NCBI RefSeq assembly: GCF_002201515.1
Contig: NZ_CP021421.1
Span: 1,364,001 to 1,428,000 of the forward strand
Source of the DNA: Muribaculum intestinale
GTDB taxonomy: Bacteria > Bacteroidota > Bacteroidia > Bacteroidales > Muribaculaceae
Direction of reading: 5' to 3'
Length of the DNA: 64,000 nt
Below, in pieces: positions 34,934-44,997 of this stretch (position 1 is the first letter of the stretch; each line of letters starts with the position of its first letter). The notes under the pieces were generated by a model. The model did not search any database. It saw only the letters and a list, made by a program, of their open reading frames with translations, and was not told where the DNA came from. The position numbers and the translations under genes were made by a program.

Positions 34934-37597
34934 ATGAGTTATCCTATACGTAGTCGGTTTTTGGTGGCGGTAACATTGTATGTCATATTGCCCCTGGCAG
35001 TGAATGCTTTTAACATTCCAGATGACCAGCCTTATATCTATGATTATTACGATAATGGTGTTACTGCGGAGAAATATGTGGTCGAGTATAAGGGCACACC
35101 ATACCGAAGTCATGTACTGAGCGCGTCATCCGACTGTATTATGCAGGCCGAGGATTTTGACAACGGTGGCAACAATATAAGCTGGAGTTTCCGAAATAAA
35201 GGTTCCAACGCTTACCGTAAAGATATTGACGAGGTTCGTATCAATGGCGGCGGCTCGGGATATGTAATAGGCAATGTGAGTGCAGGCGATTGGCTGTGCT
35301 ATACATTTGAGGTGGCCGATGCCTGTGAATACGAACTCCGCATATGCATGAGTTCCGACAATGTAAAGGATCTTTTCTTTGAGATTGACGGCAAGGCTGC
35401 CGGGAAGATAATATCGGCTCCGGGGCTGGGCTGGGACAATTATATAACAGTGGTCAATACCGGAATTATGCTTACTGAGGGTAAACATGTGCTACGCTGG
35501 GTTCCGTCAAATTCAATGAATATGGATTACTATGTTTGGCACCGCACGGGAGAATATGTCGATACCGGAGATTATGGTCATCAGGATTTCAGTTATCCGA
35601 GAGAATGGACATACGTTTCCAATCCCATGTTTACGGAGCTTACCTCGCCTATGTTCGGTGTCGGCTTTACCTCTCCGCTGTATACAGCCGATCCGTCGGC
35701 CCATGTGTGGAATATCGACGGCAAGGAAGTGCTCTATTTATATGCCTCGCATGACATGTCGCCCGCACAGGGGTGCGACCATATGGACCGCTACCATATT
35801 TTTTCTACCGAGGATATGATAAACTGGACCGACCATGGCGAGGTAATGAATGCCGCGACATCCAACCGGTATACAGGAACTGTCAATAATTACGGCGAGG
35901 AGTATATGTGGGCGCCCGACTGCAATTACAATCCCTCTGACGGTCTGTACTACTTCATCTATCCTCACCGAATACGTATGAATGGGGAGCCGGTATGGCA
36001 ACACTTTCTTGCTACAAGCGAAAATCCGGCCGGTCCGTGGAAATGTATAGGATATATTGACGGTATTCCCTCGACAATAGATCCTTGTCTGTTTGTGGAT
36101 GACGACGGACAGGCCTATGTGTTCACTTCCGGACAGGGCGGATGCTGGATGACAAAGCTGAAACGCGACAACTGGCTTGAGATGGAAGGCGAGAGTGTCA
36201 TGTTGCTTGGGCCTGATGGAGATGTCGCAAGCGGTTTCCCGAGTTTTCATGAGGGACCCTGGGTGTTCAAGAAAGACGGGCGGTATTATCTTGTCTATGC
36301 CGACGGTTATACCACGGTCAACCGTATGCAATACTCTGTCGCCGATAATATTGCCGGACCATATACACCCAAGGGCGTTTTCATGAATCCGATGGGTTGC
36401 AACACCACCCACGGCTCTGTTGTGGAGTTCAAGGGTAAGTGGTATACATTCTACCACACGGCTGACTTCTCGGGACATGGAGCATTGCGCTCGGTATGTT
36501 ACGATGAGCAGACATTTGATGATGAGGGAAATCTCAATCTGCTTCGCAATTTCGGTGAGCCGTATGGCGGAACTGTCAGGACATTCAACGGTACTGAGTC
36601 GTTGACAATAAGCGCTGTCGAATACAACGATGGCAAGGGCGGAAACGCGTATTACAAGCGTGATATGTCGGTACCGTCGCGTAGTGCCGACGGTGTTGAA
36701 CTTGACAACTTCGAGTTCCTGCGCTTTACTCTTAAAGTGGCCCGCTCGGGACGTTACGCCATGACTCTGCGGGCCGCCAACCTCATGGCCGACAGCAAGG
36801 TGGCTGTGGACTACGACGGCACCTACAAGACTGCCGAGAACGGCCGCGAACTCCCCGATAAAAACCGTGTGGGAAGCAAACAGGAACTCTATATGTTCCC
36901 CCTCACGCTTGAGGCCGGCGAGCACTATATCGAGCTTCGTGTAACACGCGGAGCTATGAAATTCTACGATTTCACCCTCTCTACCGGAGCCGCCTACATA
37001 CCGGGTACAATCGAAGCTGAAGACCTTGAGGCCGATGACTACAGATATCAGGACAAGGGCGCATGGGAGCGCAACTCCAAGGGCTACCGTGATGACGTGG
37101 AGGTGGCCATCGACTCCCACTCCGACGGCTGGCATATCGGTTCCACATCCTCCGGCGACTACTATAAGTACAACTTTATCGCAAAAGAGAGCGGAGTATA
37201 CACCATCACAACCCGCCTTAGCGACGACCCGAAGGCCTCAAGCCGTATGCGTATGTATATCGACGACAAGGAGATAGATGACTGGAGTTTCTCGGGACAG
37301 AATGACTGGAACACATATTTTGACCACGACGTAAAGGAGGTTGCGATATCAGAGGGTGCACATGTGCTGAAATTCGAGGTTGTGCGAGGACCGATGAATA
37401 TCGACCGCTTTACATTCACACGTACCGGTGAGCTCTCAGGAATTGGCGGAACCTTATATCAAAATGCTTCGTCGGATTGTGTCAGCGTATATTCAATAGA
37501 TGGGCGGCTGATAAAACACAACATCGACTCCCGTACAGCTCTTGACGGTCTTGACCGTGGGATATACATAGTGGGAGGCCGCAAGGTGGCAAAATAA
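34934..37597 (+). CDS. Glycoside hydrolase family 43 with CBM6-type modules
   Basis: An 887-residue secreted carbohydrate-active enzyme. The order is: signal peptide (MSYPIRSRFLVAVTLYVILP), a CBM6-like module (residues about 60-210, with AGDWLCYTFEV), a five-bladed GH43 domain, a second beta-sandwich, a third CBM6-like module (IEAEDLEADDYRYQDKG, SSGDYYKYNF) and a short tail ending GIYIVGGRKVAK. The GH43 catalytic triad fits Asp253 in TADPSAHVW, Asp383 in TIDPCLF and Glu440 in HEGPWVF. Xylan or arabinan side chains are the usual substrates. An ATG at 34901 would extend it by 11 residues; the ATG at 34934 starts the signal peptide. Confidence 0.88.
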   Translation: MSYPIRSRFLVAVTLYVILPLAVNAFNIPDDQPYIYDYYDNGVTAEKYVVEYKGTPYRSHVLSASSDCIMQAEDFDNGGNNISWSFRNKGSNAYRKDIDEVRINGGGSGYVIGNVSAGDWLCYTFEVADACEYELRICMSSDNVKDLFFEIDGKAAGKIISAPGLGWDNYITVVNTGIMLTEGKHVLRWVPSNSMNMDYYVWHRTGEYVDTGDYGHQDFSYPREWTYVSNPMFTELTSPMFGVGFTSPLYTADPSAHVWNIDGKEVLYLYASHDMSPAQGCDHMDRYHIFSTEDMINWTDHGEVMNAATSNRYTGTVNNYGEEYMWAPDCNYNPSDGLYYFIYPHRIRMNGEPVWQHFLATSENPAGPWKCIGYIDGIPSTIDPCLFVDDDGQAYVFTSGQGGCWMTKLKRDNWLEMEGESVMLLGPDGDVASGFPSFHEGPWVFKKDGRYYLVYADGYTTVNRMQYSVADNIAGPYTPKGVFMNPMGCNTTHGSVVEFKGKWYTFYHTADFSGHGALRSVCYDEQTFDDEGNLNLLRNFGEPYGGTVRTFNGTESLTISAVEYNDGKGGNAYYKRDMSVPSRSADGVELDNFEFLRFTLKVARSGRYAMTLRAANLMADSKVAVDYDGTYKTAENGRELPDKNRVGSKQELYMFPLTLEAGEHYIELRVTRGAMKFYDFTLSTGAAYIPGTIEAEDLEADDYRYQDKGAWERNSKGYRDDVEVAIDSHSDGWHIGSTSSGDYYKYNFIAKESGVYTITTRLSDDPKASSRMRMYIDDKEIDDWSFSGQNDWNTYFDHDVKEVAISEGAHVLKFEVVRGPMNIDRFTFTRTGELSGIGGTLYQNASSDCVSVYSIDGRLIKHNIDSRTALDGLDRGIYIVGGRKVAK

Positions 37598-37712
37598 CAG
37601 ACATATTATTAGATGTATCATGTATGGCGGGAGTATATTTTTATGCTTCCGTCGTCATTATATCAGCTATGGCAGGTCAGATAAAATTATGTTACAATTG
37701 GAAAAATTTGAG

Positions 37713-37720
37713 TACTTTTG
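37713..37720 (+). promoter_or_regulatory. -7 box for the M13 peptidase gene
   Basis: TACTTTTG about 69 bases before the ATG at 37789. The -33 region is degenerate. Confidence 0.45.
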
Positions 37721-37788
37721 CAACTGTTTGCGCTTTACGCGCATCAAATAGTGTTGAATACTTCAACTTACACAATTACAGTAATAAT

Positions 37789-39831
37789 ATGAACCTGTTA
37801 AAATCACTTGCAACCGCCGGATTCATGGGCTTCCTCGCGGTGCTCCCCATGAGCGCTGAGGAACATCTGAAAAGCCTTGATCCCAAGCAGTTTGATCCAA
37901 ACACTCCGGCCTCTGCCGACTTCTACCAGCATGTCACAAAAGGATGGCGTGACGCGCATCCTCTTACCGCCGAACATGCACGCTACGGCGCTTTCGACGT
38001 ACTCAACGATTCTTCTGAGGCTCGTGTGAAGCGTATTGTGCTCGGTTTGGGCGCAACCAATCCTAAGCCGGGTACAGTGGCCCACAAGGTATGGACACTT
38101 TACTCCCAGGCTATGGATTCTGTGCGTCGCAACCGTGAGGGTGCCGCTCCTATTCAGGCTGATCTCAAGAAGATTGAGAATACTCCCCACGAGGAGATGA
38201 CCGACCTTTTCCTCTGGATGCACGGCAACTATGCATCACCTTTCTTCGGCGCCGGTCCCATGGAGGACCTCGCCAACAGCAAGGAATACGCCATGTATGT
38301 GTCAGGCGGTGGAATGGGTCTGGGCGACCGCGACTACTACTTGCTCGACGACAAGCGCAACAAGGAAGTGCGCGAAGCATACAAGAAGCTGATTGTAAAG
38401 CAGATGCAGAATGCCGGATTCAAGGCCAAGGACGCAAAGCGCATCATGACAAACGTTATGAAAATCGAGACCGCTCTTGCCGATTCGGCTTGGACCCGCG
38501 AACAGAGCCGAAACATTCCGGCGATGTACAATCCGTTTACGTTTGCAAAACTCAAGGAAACCTATCCCGGAGTCAACTGGGACCGTTTCTTTATAGAGAC
38601 CATGGGAATTCCTTCGCCCGAGACGGTTATCGTCACAGAGCCTAACTCTGTTATGCAGGGTGTGAATCTGCTGTCGACCCTTACCGATCGCGAAATAAAG
38701 GACTACTACCTGTGGAAATATGTGGCACAGGCTGCCGGCAAGCTCAGCGACAAATTTACCGATGCTGCCTTTGAGTTCAACAAGGTGATGAGCGGTGTGG
38801 GCGAGCAGCGCCCGCGCTGGAAACGTGCGCTCGGAGCTACAGAAGGGATGCTCGGCGAGGCTGTTGGACAACTATATGTTGAGCAATACTTCCCTCAGTC
38901 GTCAAAGGATTACATGGTGGGCCTGGTAGAGAATCTCCGTACCGCTCTCGGCAAACACATCATCAATCTTCCCTGGATGAGCGACGACACCAAGCTCAAC
39001 GCCATCAAGAAACTCAACGCCTTTACTGTAAAAATCGGATATCCCGACAAATGGAAGGACTATAGCGGCATGGTCATCAACCCCGAACTAAGCTACTACG
39101 AGAATATGCACAACGCCGGCATGTGGCATCAGAAAGAGGAGTATGCCAAGTGGGGCAAGCCTGTCGATAAGACAGAGTGGGGAATGACACCGCAGACCGT
39201 CAATGCCTACTACAATCCTCTGGCCAACGAGATTGTTTTCCCGGCGGCTATTCTCCAGGCTCCCTTCTATGATCCCGAGTCGTCGGATGCAGAGAATTAC
39301 GGTGGTATCGGTGTAGTTATCGGACATGAGATGACCCACGGGTTTGACGACCAGGGCCGCAACTTCGATGCAGATGGCAATATGGTCAACTGGTGGACAC
39401 CTGAGGACGCAGAGAAGTTTGCCGAAAAGACCAAAGGACTTATCGCACAGTTTGATGCAGTGGAGATTCTTCCCGGTCTTCACGGTAACGGGCAGTATAC
39501 ACTTGGCGAGAATATAGCCGACCAGGGCGGCCTCCGTGTGGCTATGACCGCATTCCTCGACTCGCAGAAGAAGAAGGGTGTGGATATCACTACCGAGAAA
39601 ATCGAGGGTCTGACCCCTATGCAGGTATTCTATCTCAACTATGCCAACCTCTGGGCTCAGAATATCCGTGATGAGGAGATTCGTTCACTTACTCAGGGCG
39701 ATGTGCATTCGCTTGGCAAACAGCGTGTCAACGTTACTCTGCGCAACATCGATCCGTTCTTCGAGGCATTCTCTATCAAGGAGGGCGACAAAATGTTCCG
39801 TCCCGTAGAAGAGCGCGTGGTTATCTGGTAA
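37789..39831 (+). CDS. M13-family zinc metallopeptidase (PepO/neprilysin-like)
   Basis: A 680-residue secreted peptidase with a signal peptide ending near MSAEEH. The zinc motif HEMTH is at residues 513-517, the third ligand Glu574 with Asp578 in ENIADQGGL, and the substrate-binding NAYYNPLANEIVFPAAI precedes them. M13 enzymes cleave oligopeptides in the periplasm or at the surface. A longer frame from 37624 covers the promoter region and has no signal peptide, so 37789 is preferred. It ends at an unusually long hairpin. Confidence 0.92.
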   Translation: MNLLKSLATAGFMGFLAVLPMSAEEHLKSLDPKQFDPNTPASADFYQHVTKGWRDAHPLTAEHARYGAFDVLNDSSEARVKRIVLGLGATNPKPGTVAHKVWTLYSQAMDSVRRNREGAAPIQADLKKIENTPHEEMTDLFLWMHGNYASPFFGAGPMEDLANSKEYAMYVSGGGMGLGDRDYYLLDDKRNKEVREAYKKLIVKQMQNAGFKAKDAKRIMTNVMKIETALADSAWTREQSRNIPAMYNPFTFAKLKETYPGVNWDRFFIETMGIPSPETVIVTEPNSVMQGVNLLSTLTDREIKDYYLWKYVAQAAGKLSDKFTDAAFEFNKVMSGVGEQRPRWKRALGATEGMLGEAVGQLYVEQYFPQSSKDYMVGLVENLRTALGKHIINLPWMSDDTKLNAIKKLNAFTVKIGYPDKWKDYSGMVINPELSYYENMHNAGMWHQKEEYAKWGKPVDKTEWGMTPQTVNAYYNPLANEIVFPAAILQAPFYDPESSDAENYGGIGVVIGHEMTHGFDDQGRNFDADGNMVNWWTPEDAEKFAEKTKGLIAQFDAVEILPGLHGNGQYTLGENIADQGGLRVAMTAFLDSQKKKGVDITTEKIEGLTPMQVFYLNYANLWAQNIRDEEIRSLTQGDVHSLGKQRVNVTLRNIDPFFEAFSIKEGDKMFRPVEERVVIW

Positions 39832-39840
39832 TACGCTCAA

Positions 39841-39909
39841 TGATATCATACTAAAGCATAAATGCCGTGGCGAATCCCGCCACGGCATTTATGCTTTAGT
39901 ATGATATCA
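39841..39909. terminator. 32-bp perfect hairpin, bidirectional terminator
   Basis: Bases 39841-39872 are exactly complementary to 39878-39909, with a 5-base loop. It lies between the convergent M13 peptidase and rpiB genes and begins 10 bases after the first stop and ends 6 bases before the other gene. The length far exceeds normal terminators. Confidence 0.75.
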
Positions 39910-39914
39910 GTCAC

Positions 39915-40367
39915 TTACTGACAGGGTATCTTGGCTATGCGCTTCTCATGGCGTCCGCCGTCGAATGGAGTTGCCAGAAACTCATCTACAATGGCCAGAG
40001 CCAGAGTAGGCTCAATAAAGCGGGCCGGCATTACCAGAATGTTGGCATCGTTGTGGGCACGGGCCAGTCGGGCCAGTTCCACCTCCCAGCATAGAGCCGA
40101 ACGTATACCCTGGTGCTTGTTGAGGGTCATGTTTATGCCGTTGCCGCTTCCGCATATACCAATAGCCGGATAGCATCGTCCTTCTTCTACTGCTTTCGCA
40201 CACGGGTGTGCGTAGTCGGCATAGTCGCAACTTTCGGCAGAGAATGTGCCGAAGTCCTCGTATTCGATACCTTGGGATGTGAGGTATCCCTCTACAATGC
40301 TTTTCAGTTCGTAGCCTGCATGGTCGCTACATAGGGCAACTTTCTTGCCCGGTTGGAGTATGGACAT
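39915..40367 (-). CDS. rpiB: Ribose-5-phosphate isomerase B
   Basis: A 150-residue RpiB/LacAB isomerase interconverting ribose-5-phosphate and ribulose-5-phosphate. SDHAGYELK is at the N-terminus, the catalytic Cys72 lies in GICGSGNGINMTLNK, and ARAHNDANILVMPAR follows. The length is normal. It is 26 bases downstream of the ABC exporter gene and probably co-transcribed with it. Confidence 0.93.
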   Translation of the reverse strand: MSILQPGKKVALCSDHAGYELKSIVEGYLTSQGIEYEDFGTFSAESCDYADYAHPCAKAVEEGRCYPAIGICGSGNGINMTLNKHQGIRSALCWEVELARLARAHNDANILVMPARFIEPTLALAIVDEFLATPFDGGRHEKRIAKIPCQ

Positions 40368-40393
40368 TTTGGAATATGTATTATGTGGAGTTA

Positions 40394-42226
40394 TCAGAAT
40401 TTCTGCATATCGACCAGATGGCGGTATGCTCCGCCCTCGATAGTCATAAGCTCGTCATGAGTGCCTGATTCCACTATACGGCCCTCATTCATCACGCATA
40501 TAAGGTCGGCATTTTTGATTGTCGACAGTCGATGAGCGATTACGAGTGTGGTGCGGTCCTTCATCAGTCGCTCCAGTGCTTCCTGTACCGACTTCTCGCT
40601 CTGACTGTCGAGCGCAGATGTGGCCTCGTCGAGAATGAGCACAGGCGGATTCTTGAGCACTGCACGGGCTATAGAGAGCCTCTGGCGCTGTCCACCCGAC
40701 AGGCGGCATCCGCGGTCGCCGATGCATGTGTCATAGCCCTGTTCAGTCTCCATGATGAATTCATGTGCGTTGGCTATGCGTGCGGCCTGCTCTACCTGGT
40801 CGCGTGTGGCCTCTTTCACGCCGAATGTTATATTGTTGTATATTGTGTCGTTGAACAGGATTGCCTCCTGGTTTACATTGCCCATAAGCGAGCGAAGGTC
40901 GTGTACACGCAAGTCGCGGATATCGGTGCCGTCGATGGTTATTGACCCTTTGTCTACATCGTAGAATCGGGGCAGGAGGTCGGCCATCGTGGATTTTCCT
41001 GAGCCGCTCTGCCCTACGAGAGCCACAGTTGCTCCCGCCGGGATGTGGAGTGATACATCCTGTATCACAGGCATATCTTTCGTGTAGCTGAACGATATGT
41101 TGTTGTAGCGGATATCTCCCTTGAAGTTGGCGAGTTTCTTAGGATGGGCCGGGTCGTGAATAGGATTGCGGGCCTCGATTATCGCGTCGACACGTGTCAT
41201 GGCCGCAAGGCCTTTCTGTATGGCATATACGCTCTTCGACAGTTCTTTGGCCGGGTTGATGATACTGTAGAAGATAATCATGTAGTATATGAAGTCGGGT
41301 GCTTCCATCGATGAGCGATGGTCAATGATAAGTGTGCCACCGAACCACAGCACAATTGCTATTGTGATAGTGCCGAGAAATTCACTCATGGGGTGGGCGA
41401 GTGACTGGCGGCGCGCTATGCGGTTGCTGATTTTATAGAACACCTGATTGCCGGCATGAAAACGGGCCTTGACCTTGTCTTCGGCGTTGAATGCCTTTAT
41501 GATGCGTAGGCCGCCGAGAGTCTCCTCGATGTTCGACATAAGCAGGCCCCACTGGTTCTGGGCTTCGAGCGACTGTCGCTTAAGGCGTTTGCCCACACGC
41601 CCCATCACAAGGCCGGCCATAGGGATGAGCACGAGCACAAACAGGGTGAGCTGCCACGACATGATAATCATCATCGTGAGGCACGCGATAATCATCACCG
41701 GATTTTTGAAGAACATGTCGAGCGACGACATGATTGAGTTCTCAATCTCGGCCACGTCGCCTGTCATACGCGCCATCACATCGCCTTTGCGGGCATCGGT
41801 AAAGTAGGATATAGGCAGTCGTACAATCTTGTCGTACATATAGTTGCGGATATCCCTCACTATGCCCGAACGCATCGGTATTATGAAATACGAGGATAGG
41901 AATGTTGCTCCGGTCTTTAGTCCGGTCATCACTACCAGCAGGGCGGCCAGGGCGGCCAAAGTGATTGATGGACCGTAGGTAGTTATCATCTCCTGGGTGT
42001 AGTAGTAGAAGTTGTTGAAGAATACTTCCTTGAAACTACCGTTTTCCCATGCGATATGCGTATAGTTCATCTGGTCTATCCCGAACAGCATACGCAGTAT
42101 AGGTATCACCACCGCAAATGAGAACAGTGTGAGGAAAGCCGCGAGGATGTTAAAGATGATATTGAGTGCCAGATACTTCTTGTAGGGAGGTACAAAGCGT
42201 CGTATGATAATGAGCAATTCTTTCAT
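40394..42226 (-). CDS. ABC transporter, fused permease and ATPase (MsbA-like)
   Basis: A 610-residue half-transporter: six membrane helices in the first 340 residues, then a nucleotide-binding domain with Walker A GQSGSGKST near residue 405, signature LSGGQRQRLSIARA, Walker B VLILDEATSALD and a switch His in VIAHRLSTI. The architecture fits lipid A or peptide exporters acting as homodimers. The substrate cannot be fixed from sequence. A TAACTTTG box ends 4 bases before the ATG, so the message may be leaderless. Confidence 0.9.
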   Translation of the reverse strand: MKELLIIIRRFVPPYKKYLALNIIFNILAAFLTLFSFAVVIPILRMLFGIDQMNYTHIAWENGSFKEVFFNNFYYYTQEMITTYGPSITLAALAALLVVMTGLKTGATFLSSYFIIPMRSGIVRDIRNYMYDKIVRLPISYFTDARKGDVMARMTGDVAEIENSIMSSLDMFFKNPVMIIACLTMMIIMSWQLTLFVLVLIPMAGLVMGRVGKRLKRQSLEAQNQWGLLMSNIEETLGGLRIIKAFNAEDKVKARFHAGNQVFYKISNRIARRQSLAHPMSEFLGTITIAIVLWFGGTLIIDHRSSMEAPDFIYYMIIFYSIINPAKELSKSVYAIQKGLAAMTRVDAIIEARNPIHDPAHPKKLANFKGDIRYNNISFSYTKDMPVIQDVSLHIPAGATVALVGQSGSGKSTMADLLPRFYDVDKGSITIDGTDIRDLRVHDLRSLMGNVNQEAILFNDTIYNNITFGVKEATRDQVEQAARIANAHEFIMETEQGYDTCIGDRGCRLSGGQRQRLSIARAVLKNPPVLILDEATSALDSQSEKSVQEALERLMKDRTTLVIAHRLSTIKNADLICVMNEGRIVESGTHDELMTIEGGAYRHLVDMQKF

Positions 42227-42230
42227 GCGG

Positions 42231-42238
42231 CAAAGTTA
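42231..42238 (-). promoter_or_regulatory. -7 box abutting the ABC transporter start
   Basis: Minus-strand TAACTTTG followed by CCGC and then the ATG. If transcription starts the usual few bases downstream of the box, the first transcribed base is at or beside the A of the ATG. Confidence 0.4.
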
Positions 42239-42293
42239 CTATTTATTTGGTATTTATTTAGCTGTCGGATGCAGCGAAGTCTACAATAAGTAT

Positions 42294-42301
42294 TAATTTT
42301 G
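42294..42301 (+). promoter_or_regulatory. -7 box for the ferredoxin-thyA-folA unit
   Basis: TAATTTTG about 77 bases before the GTG start at 42379. No TTTG at standard spacing. Confidence 0.4.
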
Positions 42302-42378
42302 TGGAAAATAATCTTTGTAGCCGGCCTGAGGAGTGTGGTTTGACCTACACAATAGGGTGGCAATAATTAATCCGTAGT

Positions 42379-43383
42379 GTGAAACGTTATCAAGGTCTCA
42401 AAGCTATGCGCATAACGGTGTCGGTGGCTGTAGCCGCTGTCATCACCTTGTTATGGATTGAATATAGCGACCTTGTGCTTGGAGCGATGGGATGGATTGA
42501 GCATACACAGATTATCCCTGCCGGTATGGCCTTGTCGGGTGTCACGATATTGTTCTGGCTTGTGATGACCGCTCTGTTTGGCAGGATATACTGCTCGATG
42601 TTCTGTCCGCTCGGTGTCGTGCAGGATGTGGCGGCCAGACTTGGGCGCATGAGCCGCAAGGGATCGCGTCGCGACTACCATTATTCTCCGCCTATGACAC
42701 GTCTGCGTTACTGCTCGCTTGCCGTGGTGGCTGTGTGCTTGTTTACCGGGCTTCTTATAATCCCCGCCATATTGGATCCTTACAGCATGTATTCGGCATT
42801 TGTGCTGAATGTGTTGAAACCAGTATGGGGATGGGTTAACAATGCAGTGGCTGCGTTTGGCGTATATACAGGATGGTGGACAGTGACTTATGTGTCGGTA
42901 ATCACCGCATCGCTGTTCGGCATCGCTCTGTCGGTGGTATCTTTGGCAGGAGTTGCCGTATCAGCTTGGATATCCGGCCGTCCGTTCTGCAATACCATTT
43001 GTCCGGTAGGCACTGTATTAGGCGTGGTCTCTGCCCGCTCTCTATGGCATATCGATATAGACACCGACCTGTGTACCAACTGTCGGAAATGTGAACATGC
43101 CTGCAAGGCCCACTGTATCGATCTTACCGACCATGTTGTCGACGGCTCTCGGTGTGTAGGCTGTTTCGACTGTCTTACCGTGTGTCCCGACGATGCTATT
43201 TTCTACCGTCCTGACCGCAAGCAGCTATCGCTTCCCATGATGCAGAGTCTGGACTCTCCTGAGATAGGGCGCGCAAGCGCATGCTCGGGAACGTCGGCTT
43301 CCGCATCGATGAATACTGATACTAAGGGCATGAAAAATGCTCTGAATACAATATCTGATGAAACAATATCTCGAACTTCTTGA
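42379..43383 (+). CDS. Membrane 4Fe-4S ferredoxin-type protein (NapH/MauN-like)
   Basis: A 334-residue polytopic protein with about five membrane helices and two NapH-type cysteine motifs (CSMFCPLG and CNTICPVG). It then has two classical [4Fe-4S] ferredoxin motifs, [12 protein letters not shown] and [14 protein letters not shown]. NapH-like proteins pass electrons between quinol and periplasmic or cytoplasmic partners. The partner is not evident: no oxidoreductase gene is adjacent. The start is a GTG at 42379, with an ATG nine codons later as alternative. Its last 26 bases overlap thyA, a larger overlap than usual. Confidence 0.82.
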   Translation: MKRYQGLKAMRITVSVAVAAVITLLWIEYSDLVLGAMGWIEHTQIIPAGMALSGVTILFWLVMTALFGRIYCSMFCPLGVVQDVAARLGRMSRKGSRRDYHYSPPMTRLRYCSLAVVAVCLFTGLLIIPAILDPYSMYSAFVLNVLKPVWGWVNNAVAAFGVYTGWWTVTYVSVITASLFGIALSVVSLAGVAVSAWISGRPFCNTICPVGTVLGVVSARSLWHIDIDTDLCTNCRKCEHACKAHCIDLTDHVVDGSRCVGCFDCLTVCPDDAIFYRPDRKQLSLPMMQSLDSPEIGRASACSGTSASASMNTDTKGMKNALNTISDETISRTS

Positions 43384-44152
43384 CCATGTGATGGCCAACG
43401 GCGTTGAAAAGGGCGACCGCACCGGTACCGGCACACGCAGTGTATTCGGCTATCAGATGCGTTTCAACCTTGAAGAGGGTTTTCCGTTGCTTACTACCAA
43501 AAAACTTCATCTGAAGTCGATTATATACGAATTGCTGTGGTTTCTGCGTGGCGACACCAATGTGCATTATTTGCAGGAGCATGGAGTGCGTATCTGGAAC
43601 GAGTGGGCCGGTCCCGACGGTGAGCTTGGCCCGATTTACGGATACCAGTGGCGCTCGTGGCCCGATTACAACGGCGGACATATCGACCAGATTTCCGAAG
43701 TGGTGGAGACTCTGAAGAATAATCCTGACTCGCGGCGTATAATCGTCAGTGCCTGGAATGTAGGGCAGCTCGACGAGATGCATCTGCCCCCCTGTCATGC
43801 CTTCTTCCAGTTCTATGTGGCCGACGGACGTCTCAGCCTCCAGCTCTATCAGCGTTCGGCCGATATATTCCTCGGAGTGCCGTTCAACATAGCTTCATAT
43901 GCCCTGCTGCTCCAGATGATGGCCCAGGTGACGGGATTGCGTGCGGGAGACTTCGTACACACTCTCGGCGACGCCCACATCTACAACAACCACATCGAGC
44001 AGGCGCGTATGCAATTGTCGCGCGAGCCCCGCCGTCTGCCCCGTATGACACTGAATCCCGACATAAAATCAATATTTGATTTCAAGTATGATGATTTTAC
44101 CCTTGAGGATTACGATCCGCATCCACATATTAAAGCGGTAGTAGCGGTATGA
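43358..44152 (+). CDS. thyA: Thymidylate synthase
   Basis: A 264-residue ThyA that methylates dUMP to dTMP with methylene-tetrahydrofolate. It begins [15 protein letters not shown], has [11 protein letters not shown], the catalytic Cys146 in [12 protein letters not shown] and [12 protein letters not shown] near the end. The length is exactly that of E. coli ThyA. The start lies inside the 3' end of the ferredoxin gene, and the stop overlaps folA by 4 bases. Confidence 0.96.
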   Translation: MKQYLELLDHVMANGVEKGDRTGTGTRSVFGYQMRFNLEEGFPLLTTKKLHLKSIIYELLWFLRGDTNVHYLQEHGVRIWNEWAGPDGELGPIYGYQWRSWPDYNGGHIDQISEVVETLKNNPDSRRIIVSAWNVGQLDEMHLPPCHAFFQFYVADGRLSLQLYQRSADIFLGVPFNIASYALLLQMMAQVTGLRAGDFVHTLGDAHIYNNHIEQARMQLSREPRRLPRMTLNPDIKSIFDFKYDDFTLEDYDPHPHIKAVVAV

Positions 44153-44706
44153 TGAACGACATTGTAAAAATTCCGGTAACTCTCGTGGCGGCTGTCACCC
44201 GCGACGGTGGGCTGGGACGCTCCGGGCGTCTCCTTTACCATATAAGCGCAGATATGAAACATTTCAAAGCCCTTACAATGGGACATCCGCTTATAATGGG
44301 CCGCAAGACGTATGAATCGTTTCCCTCCGGTCCGTTGCCGGGCCGTCTCAACATAGTGCTAACGCGTGGCGATATGCAGTTGCCTGAAGGGGCTGTCGTA
44401 GCGCATACTCCCGAAGAGGCTCTTTCCATAGCAGCAAGCTATATTGCCGATAAAAGCGAATCTTATGCTGACGATAGGGTGCTGTCGGCCATGGTGATAG
44501 GCGGAGGGGAGATATACCGTGCGTTTATGCCGGTGGCCGATGCTCTTGAAATCACCGAGATAGACACTTTGTCTCCATCCGACACCGATACATGGTTTCC
44601 GGAAATCATCTCCGCCGAATGGAATGTAGTATCCGAGGGAGCAATTCAGTCGGATTCCCGCTCTGGTGCGCAATATCGATTTATTACTTATAGCCGCAGG
44701 AAATAG
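44149..44706 (+). CDS. folA: Dihydrofolate reductase
   Basis: A 185-residue DHFR that regenerates the tetrahydrofolate consumed by ThyA, a natural operon partner. [20 protein letters not shown] opens it, followed by [20 protein letters not shown] and [20 protein letters not shown]. The segment around residues 75-110 is longer than in E. coli (159 residues). The ATG overlaps the thyA stop. A strong terminator follows. Confidence 0.93.
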   Translation: MMNDIVKIPVTLVAAVTRDGGLGRSGRLLYHISADMKHFKALTMGHPLIMGRKTYESFPSGPLPGRLNIVLTRGDMQLPEGAVVAHTPEEALSIAASYIADKSESYADDRVLSAMVIGGGEIYRAFMPVADALEITEIDTLSPSDTDTWFPEIISAEWNVVSEGAIQSDSRSGAQYRFITYSRRK

Positions 44707-44736
44707 CGGCTCTTGATGTTACATAGTATTATCATT

Positions 44737-44784
44737 ATATTTTGGGGGTGATGTGTGTACTGCAACACATCACCCCCAAAATAT
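44737..44784. terminator. 20-bp hairpin terminator after folA
   Basis: A perfect 20-bp stem (44737-44756 with 44765-44784, centred on GGGGGTGATGTGT) with an 8-base loop and T/A-rich flanks. Confidence 0.8.
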
Positions 44785-44838
44785 TGTTATGCCACAAAGA
44801 TTTAACAATTTTGAAGCGGTTGATTTTATTATTTTTAA

Positions 44839-44846
44839 TAACTTTG
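44839..44846 (+). promoter_or_regulatory. -7 box for the TonB receptor operon
   Basis: TAACTTTG, 151 bases before the receptor ATG. A long leader is typical of highly expressed Bacteroidetes outer-membrane genes. No -33 at consensus spacing. Confidence 0.4.
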
Positions 44847-44997
44847 TGAAAAATTGTAACGTGGCTGCGGAGGCATGCTAACGCGCTATCTTTCAGTTTT
44901 GTGTTTTTGCGTTTTCCGGTGTGGAAATGTCAAAGCATCTGTGTTGGAAAAGATAAAATTTGCTATATTTTTCAATTAATTCAACCAAGTCATTATT

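Noticed and set aside
35738..37135. 465-residue open frame on the minus strand opposite the GH43 gene
   Set aside because: An antisense shadow; the GH43 catalytic triad and CBM6 modules on the + strand are clear.
37624..37788. Longer M13 peptidase start
   Set aside because: It overlaps the promoter box and has no signal peptide; the ATG at 37789 starts a good one.
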